A DNA stretch of 64,000 nucleotides from Brasilonema sennae CENA114 (GTDB lineage: Bacteria; Cyanobacteriota; Cyanobacteriia; Cyanobacteriales; Nostocaceae), in contig NZ_CP030118.1 of the NCBI RefSeq assembly GCF_006968745.1, positions 2,926,654 to 2,990,653 on the forward strand, given 5' to 3'. The translations under genes were made by a program, and so were the position numbers. Numbering within the stretch: position 1 is the first letter of the stretch; each line of letters begins with the position of its first letter. The notes under the pieces are model-generated. The model was not told the origin of the DNA and ran no database searches. It worked only from the letters and a program-made list of their open reading frames with translations. Shown in pieces: positions 25,742 to 35,139 of the stretch.

Positions 25742-28700
25742 CTACACTCGTTGTTTTAAGAGCTTGGTGACAACTGCAATTAATTGACTTGGCTCCACTG
25801 GTTTAGATATATGTGCATCGAACCCATTTGCCAGAGCCTTTTGGCAATCAGCTTCGCTAGCATACGCTGTGAGTGCGATTGCACTAATCTGTCCTCCTTG
25901 GTCTTGAGGTAATTTCCGGATTTGACGTATGAGCATATATCCGTCCATTTCTGGCATCCCAATATCGCTGATCAACAGAACTGGCTGCCATTGTTGTATA
26001 ACTCGTAGCGCCTCTTCTGCTGATGATACTGCTATCACATCTGCCCCTTCCTGCTCCAACACAAAGGCAGTGAATTCCAATGAATCAGGTTCGTCGTCTA
26101 CAACCATGACCCGTAAGCCAGTTAGAATTGAGGAACTCTCAGCACAGGAGAAATTTTTGCCTTGGTCTTTTTTGTCGCCGTAGTCCTTGGTTGTTTGAAT
26201 CAGTGGTAGCTGCACTGTAAAAGTCGCCCCCTGTCCTTCCCCTAAACTATCCGCCATCACAGTACCGCCATGCATTTCTACGATATTACGGGCGATCGCC
26301 AGCCCCAATCCTAAGCCACCAAATTGGCGCGTGGTGGTGCTATCTGCTTGACGGAATGATTCAAACACGTAAGGCAGAAACTCTGGATTGATGCCCTTAC
26401 CTGTATCACTCACTGTGATTTGAGCTATTGACGCAACTTCCTGCAAGCGAACTTCTACTCGACCGCCATTGGGAGTGAACTTGACAGCATTGGAGAGAAA
26501 ATTCCAAAATACTTGTTGCAGCCGAGTCGCATCGCCTGAAACTTGCCACACACCAACTTCTAATATTGGTTGCAGTTCAATAGATTTTGCTTGTGCTGCC
26601 AAGCGGACAGTTTCTAAGGCGGAGGAAATCACAGTAGTTAAATCTATTGCAGAAACATTGAGTTTGAGTTTGCCTTGTAAAATCCGCGAAACATCCAGCA
26701 AATCTTCAATCAGTTGAGCTTGTGCTTGGGCATTGCGTTCGATAATTTCTAAAGCTTGCGTCGTCTTGTTTGCGTCAAGCTTGCGGGTTTTCAAGATTTT
26801 AGACCAGCCTAAGATTGGATTAAGCGGCGATCGCAACTCATGGGAGAGAACTGCCAAAAACTCATCTTTAACTCGATTTGCTCGTTCGGCTTCACTTCGG
26901 GCGACTTGTTCGAGTTGCAGGATGCGATCGCGCTCACTGGCTAAGCGGACGCGCTCACTTACGTCCATAATTAGAGATAGCACAGACACCAGATTACCCG
27001 ATTCGTCTGTTAACGTTGAGTTGTACCACTCACAATAAACCACCGAGCCATCCTTAGCATAGTTGCGATTACAGCAAACAGTTTGCGCTTCATCACCACT
27101 GAGGATACGCCGGACAACATTACTCACGGCGGCTGCATCCTCCGGATAAATGAATTGCCATTCACTCATTTGCTTGCCCAATATTTCCTGCGCTGTCCAG
27201 CCGAAAATATTCTCTGCTGACTCGGACCAACGGATAATTCGCAAGTCGCTATCCCATTCAATCACCCCTAGGGGAGAATTTTCGACATGAAAGTTGAGCT
27301 TTTGCAAAGCATTTTGCAATGCTTCCTCTGCGTATTTGCGAGCAGTAATGTCTTGATCGGTGCCAACATAGCCGATGATTTCGCCTAACTGAGAACGGAT
27401 AGCTGCTGCATTTGCCTGTACCCAATGCGTTCCGCCTTGAGGCGTTAAGAAGCGGAACTCCATTGAAAACTCACTTCCTTCTTGCGTGCAACGGTTCCAC
27501 TCTGCCCAAACTTGCTCGCGATCATCAGGATGAACTGCCCTTGCCCAGCCATCACCCAAACTTTCTTGTAAACTTAAACCAGCAATTGCTTGCCATTGAG
27601 GGTTAGTATAAAGACAATGACCTGCCCCATCAGTTTGAAAAATCCCAATCGGAGCGAAGGCACTAAGCAAGCGAAATCGCTCCTCACTCTCGCGTAGGGC
27701 TTCTTGAGCCTGTTTGCGAGCGGTGATATCCAAGTCTATCCCTGTCATGCGGACTGGTCTGCCAGTTTGATCATAAAAGACCTGCCCTTGACTGACTGCC
27801 CAGCGAATTCTACCACTAGGACAGAAAAAGCGGAACTCAATGTCATACGGTTCTCTGTGTTCTACTGCACGGGCGATCGCTTTCTGTACTTGTGCTCGAT
27901 CCTCTGGGTGCAGCAAGTTAAGAAAGGTTTCATAGCGACCATCAAACTCTCCCGCTTCCATTCCAAACAAGCGTTCGAGGCTAGCAGACCAAACAATTTG
28001 GTTGGTCAGGATATTCCAGTCCCAAATCCCCATCCTTGCTGCATCGAGTGCTAGCCGCAATCGCTCTTCACTTACTTGTAGCGCCTGCTGAGTCTGCTGA
28101 CGCTCCAACAATTCCATTTGTGCTTGCTGATACAGCTGTGATTGTTGGATGGCAATCCCAACCTGAGTTGCCAATTGAGTCAGCAGGCTAATTTCCATTG
28201 CTTGCCACTGCCGAGGTGCTCTACACTCATGGGCAATCAACAGACCCCAGAGTTGAGGTGTAGAAGAGGCATGATCAATTTCTAATTCTTGAGTGTTATT
28301 TCCTACATTCAATAAAACTGGTACGACTAAGTTTGCTCGTACCTGAAACTGAGCGAGTAAGTTGACGTGACAGGGATCGATGTCGCCATTATGAATGTCT
28401 GTTCTTGCCGTGGCTTGCCCTTGTAGATAAGAACTGATGTCGCTTGTGGCAAGGCATGTATCATACATGCTAGTTGACAAGATTGGTGTCCAACCCGACT
28501 CTACTGACTCTACAACCACTTTACCGTTGCCGTCTGGTTGCAACTCGAACATAATCACCCGGTCTGTTTGTAAGAACTGCCGTACTAGCTCTACAGTGGT
28601 GTTGAGAATTGTGTCCAAGTCGAGGGATTGCCGAATTTGCCCAGCTATCTGTGTGACAATCCGCTCTGACTTTAGTTGTTGTTCCAGGGCTGCTTGGCTT

Positions 28701-29116
28701 TGTTGCAATTGCTGCTGTAATCGCGCATTCTTAATGGCGCTTTTGACTGCCAACCGTAATGCCTCTGAAGTTGTCTTACCCTTAATCAGATAGTCTTGAG
28801 CGCCACGTTTCATTGCTTGCACGGCAACGAATTCATCGCCTTGGCCTGTTAACATGACCACAGGTGGGTGATTCTTGCCAATCTGATCCTGCAACTGGCT
28901 CAAAAACTCTAATCCGTCTAAATCCGGCAACAAGAAATCGATCAAGATCACATCTGGTTGTTCTTGGAGACATAAACTCAACCCTGCCTCGCCAGTTTCT
29001 TGTTCCAAAATCCTGTATTGATACTCGACTTCTTGCAGTAAGTAGCGGCGATAGGCAAACCTGTCCTCTGCACTATCGTCGATAATCAAAATTTTCACTG
29101 GTTGTTGTGTATCCAT
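25742..29116 (-). CDS. Hybrid sensor histidine kinase: REC-GAF(bilin type)-PAS3-HisKA-HATPase-REC
   Basis: 1124 residues from ATG at 29116; a TTG four codons upstream is the alternative. N-terminal receiver (phospho-Asp D60 in ILIDFLLPD). The GAF domain (about 155-335) carries Cys-His at 249-250 (DPCHVNLLAQF, QVRANLVVP), the canonical bilin-attachment site of cyanobacteriochromes. A second Cys at 221 (YDTCL) sits where DXCF types have theirs. Three PAS domains follow (about 345-475, 480-605, 610-730), each ending in a PAC-like segment. HisKA has H759 (LSHELRSPLN). HATPase has the N box FLSNAVKF and GGLGLGLAI. C-terminal receiver has D1051. It lies downstream of cphB-rcpB in the same direction, suggesting a shared light-signalling role. 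Confidence 0.92.
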   Translation of the reverse strand: MDTQQPVKILIIDDSAEDRFAYRRYLLQEVEYQYRILEQETGEAGLSLCLQEQPDVILIDFLLPDLDGLEFLSQLQDQIGKNHPPVVMLTGQGDEFVAVQAMKRGAQDYLIKGKTTSEALRLAVKSAIKNARLQQQLQQSQAALEQQLKSERIVTQIAGQIRQSLDLDTILNTTVELVRQFLQTDRVIMFELQPDGNGKVVVESVESGWTPILSTSMYDTCLATSDISSYLQGQATARTDIHNGDIDPCHVNLLAQFQVRANLVVPVLLNVGNNTQELEIDHASSTPQLWGLLIAHECRAPRQWQAMEISLLTQLATQVGIAIQQSQLYQQAQMELLERQQTQQALQVSEERLRLALDAARMGIWDWNILTNQIVWSASLERLFGMEAGEFDGRYETFLNLLHPEDRAQVQKAIARAVEHREPYDIEFRFFCPSGRIRWAVSQGQVFYDQTGRPVRMTGIDLDITARKQAQEALRESEERFRLLSAFAPIGIFQTDGAGHCLYTNPQWQAIAGLSLQESLGDGWARAVHPDDREQVWAEWNRCTQEGSEFSMEFRFLTPQGGTHWVQANAAAIRSQLGEIIGYVGTDQDITARKYAEEALQNALQKLNFHVENSPLGVIEWDSDLRIIRWSESAENIFGWTAQEILGKQMSEWQFIYPEDAAAVSNVVRRILSGDEAQTVCCNRNYAKDGSVVYCEWYNSTLTDESGNLVSVLSLIMDVSERVRLASERDRILQLEQVARSEAERANRVKDEFLAVLSHELRSPLNPILGWSKILKTRKLDANKTTQALEIIERNAQAQAQLIEDLLDVSRILQGKLKLNVSAIDLTTVISSALETVRLAAQAKSIELQPILEVGVWQVSGDATRLQQVFWNFLSNAVKFTPNGGRVEVRLQEVASIAQITVSDTGKGINPEFLPYVFESFRQADSTTTRQFGGLGLGLAIARNIVEMHGGTVMADSLGEGQGATFTVQLPLIQTTKDYGDKKDQGKNFSCAESSSILTGLRVMVVDDEPDSLEFTAFVLEQEGADVIAVSSAEEALRVIQQWQPVLLISDIGMPEMDGYMLIRQIRKLPQDQGGQISAIALTAYASEADCQKALANGFDAHISKPVEPSQLIAVVTKLLKQRV

Positions 29117-29237
29117 CCACTGCTGCAAGAAGTAGGAGTTTCAATATTTTAGAAAAATTTCTCAAAAAATTCTTTAATTTTAGTTTGTTCGAGACCGCTT
29201 TCTCGATTTTTCGTCTTTGATGGATAGCTGTGCATAA

Positions 29238-29690
29238 CTATCCATAAGCTTGTGGAAGCGTAGTGATCTCGAACCAATATTGAATAAATACCTCGATCGT
29301 TTCCTTAAGCTTGCTAAGATCTATCGGCTTGACAATATAACCATTTACTCCATGCTCGTAACATACATCAATATCTTTAGGATTAGAAGATGTTGTAAAA
29401 ATAATGACGGGAATCATTTTAAGATCTGCGTTTTGCTTGATTGTAATCAACACATCTCGTCCGTCCATACCTGGTAAATTCAGATCGAGCAGAATTATAC
29501 CTGGACGCGATCGCGAGGTATGATTCGCGTACTCACCTACTTGAAAGAGATACTCTAATGCATCTTCCCCATCTACGCAACGGTAGATGGGAGCATGAAG
29601 TGAGGATTTGCGGAGTATCCGTCTAAACGCTTCAAAATCCTCGTCACTGTCTTCAACTACTAATAAGCTATTGTTCTGCACTGGCTTCAT
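29238..29690 (-). CDS. rcpB: CheY-like response regulator of the Rcp1/RcpB phytochrome type
   Basis: 150-residue single-domain receiver. The acidic pair is in VVEDSDEDFEAFRR, the phospho-acceptor Asp in IILLDLNLPGMDGRD, the Thr in IIFTTSSNPKDI and the Lys in YIVKPIDL. The long alpha4 and the C-terminal extension (LKETIEVFIQYWFE) match Rcp1-type partners of cyanobacterial phytochromes. The gene overlaps the 3' end of the phytochrome by 23 bp, so coupled translation is expected. No output domain, so it probably acts by protein contact or passes phosphate onward, perhaps to the downstream hybrid kinase. Confidence 0.92.
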   Translation of the reverse strand: MKPVQNNSLLVVEDSDEDFEAFRRILRKSSLHAPIYRCVDGEDALEYLFQVGEYANHTSRSRPGIILLDLNLPGMDGRDVLITIKQNADLKMIPVIIFTTSSNPKDIDVCYEHGVNGYIVKPIDLSKLKETIEVFIQYWFEITTLPQAYG

Positions 29691-31998
29691 AAAGTTGATT
29701 TGTTCGCGCTAAGGCAAAGTAGAAAGTACTGCCTTCTCCATAAGTTGACTCAACCCATATTCTACCGTTATGACGTTCAACTATCTTCTTTGCAATGGTT
29801 AATCCGGCCCCCGTACCACCCCCATAGTGATTTTTGCCGTGCAGTCGTTTGAAAATACGGAAAATAGTTTCAAGATACTGTTTTTTAATTCCGATGCCAT
29901 TGTCGCGCACATAGAATATGATCGCTATCTCTCCATCGTGAGAGTTTTGTGGTTGTAGGCAGTTTTTGGGCGTGTCAGCTTCATCTAAATAGCCAATTTC
30001 AATCCATTTTTCCGAACGGCTGTTGTACTTCATCGCATTGCTAATCAAGTTAGTGAAAACTTGAGCAAGTTGGATGCGATCGCACTTGAGTGTCGGTAAA
30101 GGGCGAGGAATGCGAAACTCCACGTCCTCTGATGTCATGCTCAGTTTGATCACTTGTATTGCGTGTTGCACCAGTTCGTTTGTGTCTGTCAGTTGCAAAT
30201 TGAGTTCCATCCGTCCCAGGCGGGAGAAGTGCAGCAAAGACTCGATCAAGTCTTCCATGCGACTAGTTAAGCGCAACAACGTTTGTAACTTCTCCACCCC
30301 ATCTTGATCGAGGATATCGGCGTAATCTTCGATCAAAAAACTGGCATAGTTATGAATTCCTCGTAGGGGTTCCTTCAAGTCGTGAGAGGCGATATAAGCA
30401 AAGGCATCTAGTTCTGTGTTGCTTCGTTCTAACTCCAAATTGAGTTTCGCCAATTCATCTGCTTTGCGCAAGACAATGCTGACAATTGCCCCCCGCAGTT
30501 CTAAAACTGCCTCAATCTCACAAGGCTTCCAAGATAAAGATCGTCCTTGGACTGTTTCTTGCCACAAAGCAAAGGATTTACGCGGCGATACTCGCACACT
30601 ACTATCTTGCAGCACTTCCACAGGTTTGTTGGGATTCCCTCCCCAATTCACAGTTTGAACCACTTCCGGACGAAACCACAAAATGTAGTTGTGCTTGACT
30701 TTTGAAATGGCTAATGTTATCAATCCACTAGCAAGCTGTTTGAATTTTTCCGCTTGTGGAAAAATCTTGGGTAAAGCGTCTGTATATAAAAGGTTGTCGC
30801 CGTCAATCTTCGTTCCCACCCAAGCCAGCAACTTTTGCAACTCATCAGGTTCGGGAGTCTGACCGATGCGCGTCCAGTCGTCGTTCCAGCAAATCGCAAC
30901 TCCCTGGGCGCTAACTATACCCAGCAAATCAGCTTCAGACTGGGTTAACCCTTCCAGTAAATTTTCATGTTGAGGAATCAATTCTATGAATCTAGCCAGA
31001 ATCGATTTTAAATTCATCTTGAAATCAAAGTCGTCATTGGCTTGTTTTGCGACTAAATCCAAAGACATAACTTGACCAATAAATTCACAAGCTGTCCGCA
31101 CTTCATAACTCAAGTATTTGGGCGATGTATGGTGACAAGCGATCAATCCCCAAAGTTGTTTGTTTTTGACCAAAGATATTGACATTGATGCACTTACACC
31201 CATATTGTGCAAGTACTCTACGTGGAGCGCCGACACGCTGCGTAAAACCGCTAGGCTTAAATCTGTGGGGCATTGGCTCACCGGATGCAGCGGTGGAACT
31301 AAGGTAGCAGGTTGATAATTGCTATCGGGAATCAAGCGCAACCTATTCAATAGGTAAAGTTGCTTTGCTTGTACAGGGATATCCGAGGCAGGATAACGTA
31401 AACCAAGATAGGGTGTCAACTCATCTTTTGCAACTTCGGCTATAACGTTACCTGCATCCTCTGCGTCAAATTGATAGACCATGACACGATCAAATCCCGT
31501 TAGCTGTTGCACCTGTTGCACTGCAACTCGACACATTTCCTCAGTTGTCGATGCTGCTTGAATTTTACTAATCGTGCCTTTTACCAAATGATAAAACCCG
31601 AAGAAACTCACATTTTCTTGGCTTTTACTCGGTTCTAGTTCTAAAATAAGTACGCCATCAAAGCGATGTACAATTCCATCGAAAATCAGGTTTTTGCCCT
31701 GTTGATCCAGAACAATTTTCAACGGATTAACACTTTCAAAATCCTTTGACAAACACTTTTCAATCGCGTCGAGTTGCTGCAAGTCAAGCAAGTCGTGCAA
31801 TCGCGTATTTAGCAATTCCTCTGGTTCGCGTCCCAAAAGTTGAGCAGTGTTATTGCTGATCTGAATGATCCTTAGGTCTGGTTCTTGGAGAACGAACAGA
31901 AGACCATGAGGCTGGATGGAACCGGGGATGTGAATTGGTTCGCGCTCGCAATTGGTTAAGTCGAGCGTTTCTGGTGTAATCGTTTCGTTCTCGCTCAT
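29668..31998 (-). CDS. cphB: Bacteriophytochrome-like histidine kinase (CphB type)
   Basis: 776 residues: PAS-GAF-PHY photosensory module, HisKA and HATPase. C17 in LTNCEREPIHIPG lies at the biliverdin-attachment position of bacteriophytochromes. The plant/Cph1-type Cys in GAF is replaced by Leu (L258-H259 in SVSALHVEYL). Other chromophore motifs are kept: PASDIP (203-208) and CHH (288-290). The PHY tongue shows WFRPE (441-445) and SPRKSF (471-476). H539 in ASHDLKEPLRG is the phosphorylation site; the kinase N box is NLISNAMKYN. Leu at the GAF position is the known hallmark of CphB of Calothrix PCC 7601, which pairs with RcpB. It should sense red/far-red light with biliverdin. Confidence 0.95.
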   Translation of the reverse strand: MSENETITPETLDLTNCEREPIHIPGSIQPHGLLFVLQEPDLRIIQISNNTAQLLGREPEELLNTRLHDLLDLQQLDAIEKCLSKDFESVNPLKIVLDQQGKNLIFDGIVHRFDGVLILELEPSKSQENVSFFGFYHLVKGTISKIQAASTTEEMCRVAVQQVQQLTGFDRVMVYQFDAEDAGNVIAEVAKDELTPYLGLRYPASDIPVQAKQLYLLNRLRLIPDSNYQPATLVPPLHPVSQCPTDLSLAVLRSVSALHVEYLHNMGVSASMSISLVKNKQLWGLIACHHTSPKYLSYEVRTACEFIGQVMSLDLVAKQANDDFDFKMNLKSILARFIELIPQHENLLEGLTQSEADLLGIVSAQGVAICWNDDWTRIGQTPEPDELQKLLAWVGTKIDGDNLLYTDALPKIFPQAEKFKQLASGLITLAISKVKHNYILWFRPEVVQTVNWGGNPNKPVEVLQDSSVRVSPRKSFALWQETVQGRSLSWKPCEIEAVLELRGAIVSIVLRKADELAKLNLELERSNTELDAFAYIASHDLKEPLRGIHNYASFLIEDYADILDQDGVEKLQTLLRLTSRMEDLIESLLHFSRLGRMELNLQLTDTNELVQHAIQVIKLSMTSEDVEFRIPRPLPTLKCDRIQLAQVFTNLISNAMKYNSRSEKWIEIGYLDEADTPKNCLQPQNSHDGEIAIIFYVRDNGIGIKKQYLETIFRIFKRLHGKNHYGGGTGAGLTIAKKIVERHNGRIWVESTYGEGSTFYFALARTNQLYEASAEQ

Positions 31999-32322
31999 GC
32001 TTTAGGCAGCAAATTTTTGCTCTGCTCTCTAATTGTAGTGAAAATTCCAACAGAGTCAGCAGCGATTATGTATTGCTGGGCAATACCGCAAGTGCATGAG
32101 TTTGTTGTGCTAACACCTATAAAAAACACAAGGAAGAAGGAAAACTTTCCAAGCTTAAGTGACCTTTAGCAAACAAGTAGGGACATGCATATAATACAAG
32201 TCATGTCAATGCATAAGTCCTAAACTTTCTTGCGCTTATCGAGCAATTAATTTTTTGGGTCATTAATTTTTTGGTATTTTTTGGGTTTTGCATCGCAAAC
32301 TAGACACATCGGAGTCATTTTT
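31999..32322. other. Divergent promoter region between cphB and a subtilase
   Basis: 324 bp, AT-rich. A direct repeat of ATTAATTTTTTGG (32246-32258 and 32262-32274) precedes the subtilase start. GGAG at 32311-32314 is its ribosome-binding site. Otherwise nothing recognised. Confidence 0.4.
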
Positions 32323-33543
32323 ATGGAATCAGATCAATACATTATCCTTCGTGACACCAGTCGTGTAGATTTAAGTGAGCCTTTTTCAGGACGCTCTTTC
32401 ACTCTTGAAGCGAGTCGCACTGTGGAAGCACCCACTCCCCGCATTGACATTGAATCACTCGATACGCGAGATCTGTTCGATCTGCGGCGCGATCCTCAAG
32501 TTGTCAGTATTGCTCCACCTATGCCAGTTGCTCTGATTGAGCCAACTGCGAGTGAGGAAGCACAGACGCATGATCAGCTTGGAACAACAACGTGGGGAGT
32601 GAGTGTAACTGGTGCTGTCGATAGTCCTTTTACAGGTCAGGGCGTAACCGTAGCGGTTCTGGATACTGGCATCGACGCTAACCACGAAGCCTTTAAAGGA
32701 GTTCAACTGATAGAGCAAGATTTCACAGGTGAAGGCAACGGGGATAAGAACGGACATGGTACCCATTGTGCTGGTACCATTTTTGGTCAGGTCGTTAACG
32801 GATACCGCTTCAGCATGGCACCAGGCGTACAACGTGCACTGATTGGTAAAGTGCTGGATTCGCAAGGGCGTGGAGGAACTGAGCAAATTTATCGAGCTAT
32901 TCTGTGGGCTTTAGATCAGGGGGCACATGTCATCTCCATGTCACTGGGTATGAATTTTCCAGCTCAGGTTGAGAATCTTATGAAAGAGAAAAATTTTCCA
33001 GCACCTCTTGCTACGTCTAAAGCGCTAGAGAATTACCGGGCAAATGTTCGCTTGTTTGATAAGCTAGCTGATCTAGTCAATGCTCGCAATGCACTATTTC
33101 AACAAGGTACTGTAATTGTTGCAGCCTCCGGAAACGATAGCAAGCGTAACATTGATCCGAACTACATATTATCCGTTGCCCCACCGGCGGCGGCGGATGG
33201 AATTATTTCGGTCGGAGCGCTTGAAACGCCAGGTGAACCGAATAACGCTTTGAAGGTTGCCTATTTTTCCAACACTGGTCCGAACGTTGCGGCTCCGGGT
33301 GTTAAGATTTACTCAGCTAAACCAGGAGGCGGCTATCGGTACCTTAACGGTACAAGCATGGCAACTCCTCACGTTGCAGGTATTGCAGCGCTCTGGGCTG
33401 AAAAACTGTTGAAACAGAATACCACTGTCAATCGGCTCGAACTCAGTTCTCGATTAATTGGTCAAGCCAAGAAAGACAGGTTAGCCGCTGGCTTCAATCC
33501 TCTGGATGTGGGTGCTGGCCTTGTACAGGCACCACTCAATTGA
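32323..33543 (+). CDS. S8-family subtilisin-like serine protease without signal peptide
   Basis: 406 residues from ATG 32323, 8 nt after GGAG. The TTG at 32281 is less likely. The catalytic triad is intact: D114 (VAVLDTGID), H145 (NGHGTHCAG) and S345 (NGTSMATPH), with the oxyanion Asn in AASGND. The first ~90 residues resemble a propeptide/inhibitor-like segment (YIILRDTS; DPQVVSIAPPMPV), but no signal peptide precedes them. It may therefore act inside the cell or use a non-classical route. It follows a divergent promoter region with cphB; no functional link is evident. Confidence 0.9.
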   Translation: MESDQYIILRDTSRVDLSEPFSGRSFTLEASRTVEAPTPRIDIESLDTRDLFDLRRDPQVVSIAPPMPVALIEPTASEEAQTHDQLGTTTWGVSVTGAVDSPFTGQGVTVAVLDTGIDANHEAFKGVQLIEQDFTGEGNGDKNGHGTHCAGTIFGQVVNGYRFSMAPGVQRALIGKVLDSQGRGGTEQIYRAILWALDQGAHVISMSLGMNFPAQVENLMKEKNFPAPLATSKALENYRANVRLFDKLADLVNARNALFQQGTVIVAASGNDSKRNIDPNYILSVAPPAAADGIISVGALETPGEPNNALKVAYFSNTGPNVAAPGVKIYSAKPGGGYRYLNGTSMATPHVAGIAALWAEKLLKQNTTVNRLELSSRLIGQAKKDRLAAGFNPLDVGAGLVQAPLN

Positions 33544-33863
33544 ATAGGTTAAGTCAATCGCGCCCTCGTGCCTTTCTCGAACTATTAATGATCTATGTTT
33601 TGACTCTAAAAATGTCAGCTTTCTCTATAATTTAGAATCCGGAAAGAAACAATCAAAACACTGACCCCCTCTCTATTTCCGCAACACGGAAAATTAGTTA
33701 AGGGTCTTGCTTTGATTGTCCGGGCATTCATCTCAACGCCTAAGCGGAACAGGAGGCGTGAAGCTTCTGCCCGAACTAGCTAAATGACCCTTCGGCTAGC
33801 CCCGATAGGCGTAGCCGTGCCGTTAGGCATAGGGGGCGCTACGCAAACGCTCACGGTTAACCA
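33544..33863. other. Intergenic region with interspersed repeat
   Basis: 320 bp. The distal half (about 33735-33850) is repeat DNA containing CCGATAGGCGTAGCCGTGCC and GTTAGGCATAGGG, related to the insert in the antitoxin gene at 19807-19956. No gene recognised. Confidence 0.5.
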
Positions 33864-34955
33864 ATGACTTCAATGGATAGACCAATTTTATACATAGCAA
33901 TTACCAATCATGGCTTTGGTCATGCTACCCGCGCAGCAGCTGTCGCCGCAACAATTCAAAAGTTATGTCCAGAAATCCTGCTGATCATAGTGAGTACTGC
34001 ACCACGATGGTTGCTAGAGTGCTACATAGAAGGCGATTTTATCCAGCGTCCCCGTGCGATGGATTTAGGTGTGGTGCAAGCAGATAGCTTAACAATGGAT
34101 AAGACTGCAACTCTAGAAAAGTTACTTGAGATTAAGAAAAATCAAAATTCTATCATTGCTTCTGAAGTCAACTTTATCCGCCAAAATCGTGTTCATCTTA
34201 TCTTGGCAGATGTCCCCTTCCTCGCTTGCGAAATTGCCAAAGCAGCTAAGATACCCTGTTGGATGATGAGTAACTTTGGCTTTGACTTTATCTATCGAGA
34301 TTGGGGTAGTCGTTTTACAGACATTGCTGATTGGATAAGTGATTGTTACTCGAAGTGCGATCGCCTGTTTCGTCTTCCTTTCCACGAACCGATGCAAGCC
34401 TTCAACAATATCACAGACGTCGGCTTAACAGGCGGTTCTCCTCGTTATGCTCCTGAGGAAGTACGATCCACATGGGGAATCACAACCCCAAAAGATAAAA
34501 CTATCTTACTCACCTTTGGTGGATTGGGTTTGCAGGAAATTCCCTACGAGAACCTCAAGCAATTTCCTGATTGGCAGTTTATCACACTTGATAAATCTGC
34601 CCCAGATTTGCCAAACTTAGTGTCAGCTACTGACCAAAAATACCGCCCAGTTGATTTTATGCCTATTTGTGGGCGAGTTGTATCTAAACCTGGTTTCAGT
34701 ACCTTTGCTGAAGCAACACGTTTGGACGTGCCGATTGTTTCAGTCACTCGTGACGAGTTTGCAGAAGCCGCTTTTTTATTAGAAGGTATTCGTAATTACA
34801 ACCAACATCAAATCCTCAACCCATCTGAGTTTTTCCAAGGAACTTGGGATTTTCTCAACCAATCACCCAATCAACCGAAGCAATCTCAACTCATTGCTAA
34901 GGATGGAAATGAAACGATCGCTCATGCTGTTGTTGATTATTTACAAAGTTCTTAA
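33864..34955 (+). CDS. GT-B-fold glycosyltransferase-like protein
   Basis: 363 residues. The N-terminus (ILYIAITNHGFGHATRAAAV) has the Gly/His-rich loop of the MurG/UGT superfamily. The C-terminal half has the matching donor-site features (TILLTFGGLG; FMPICGRVVSKPGFSTFAEA). This resembles the glycosyltransferase-like domain found in front of L-arabinokinase-type proteins, here as a stand-alone protein. Donor and acceptor are unknown. No TM helix. It converges with the transglycosylase-like gene; the hairpin at 35031-35084 lies between. Confidence 0.78.
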   Translation: MTSMDRPILYIAITNHGFGHATRAAAVAATIQKLCPEILLIIVSTAPRWLLECYIEGDFIQRPRAMDLGVVQADSLTMDKTATLEKLLEIKKNQNSIIASEVNFIRQNRVHLILADVPFLACEIAKAAKIPCWMMSNFGFDFIYRDWGSRFTDIADWISDCYSKCDRLFRLPFHEPMQAFNNITDVGLTGGSPRYAPEEVRSTWGITTPKDKTILLTFGGLGLQEIPYENLKQFPDWQFITLDKSAPDLPNLVSATDQKYRPVDFMPICGRVVSKPGFSTFAEATRLDVPIVSVTRDEFAEAAFLLEGIRNYNQHQILNPSEFFQGTWDFLNQSPNQPKQSQLIAKDGNETIAHAVVDYLQSS

Positions 34956-35030
34956 CGAGAAATTGTGATTCTTATCATATACGCATAAACAAAACTTTTT
35001 CTTAAGACTAATTTAGATGCGTTTACCCAA

Positions 35031-35084
35031 TTTGGCGGGTTATTAAGAATAATCGCAGTAAGTATTATTCCGGAACCCGCCAAA
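35031..35084. terminator. Bidirectional terminator-type hairpin between convergent genes
   Basis: TTTGGCGGGTT (35031-35041) pairs perfectly with AACCCGCCAAA (35074-35084). Inside, GAATAAT/ATTATTC extends the stem. Because it is symmetric and AT-flanked, it could stop transcription from either side. Confidence 0.6.
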
Positions 35085-35139
35085 CGTTTAAGGTTTTCCG
35101 GTTAGGACTAACAAAAATGAGGGGCTAGTTGCAAAACAT

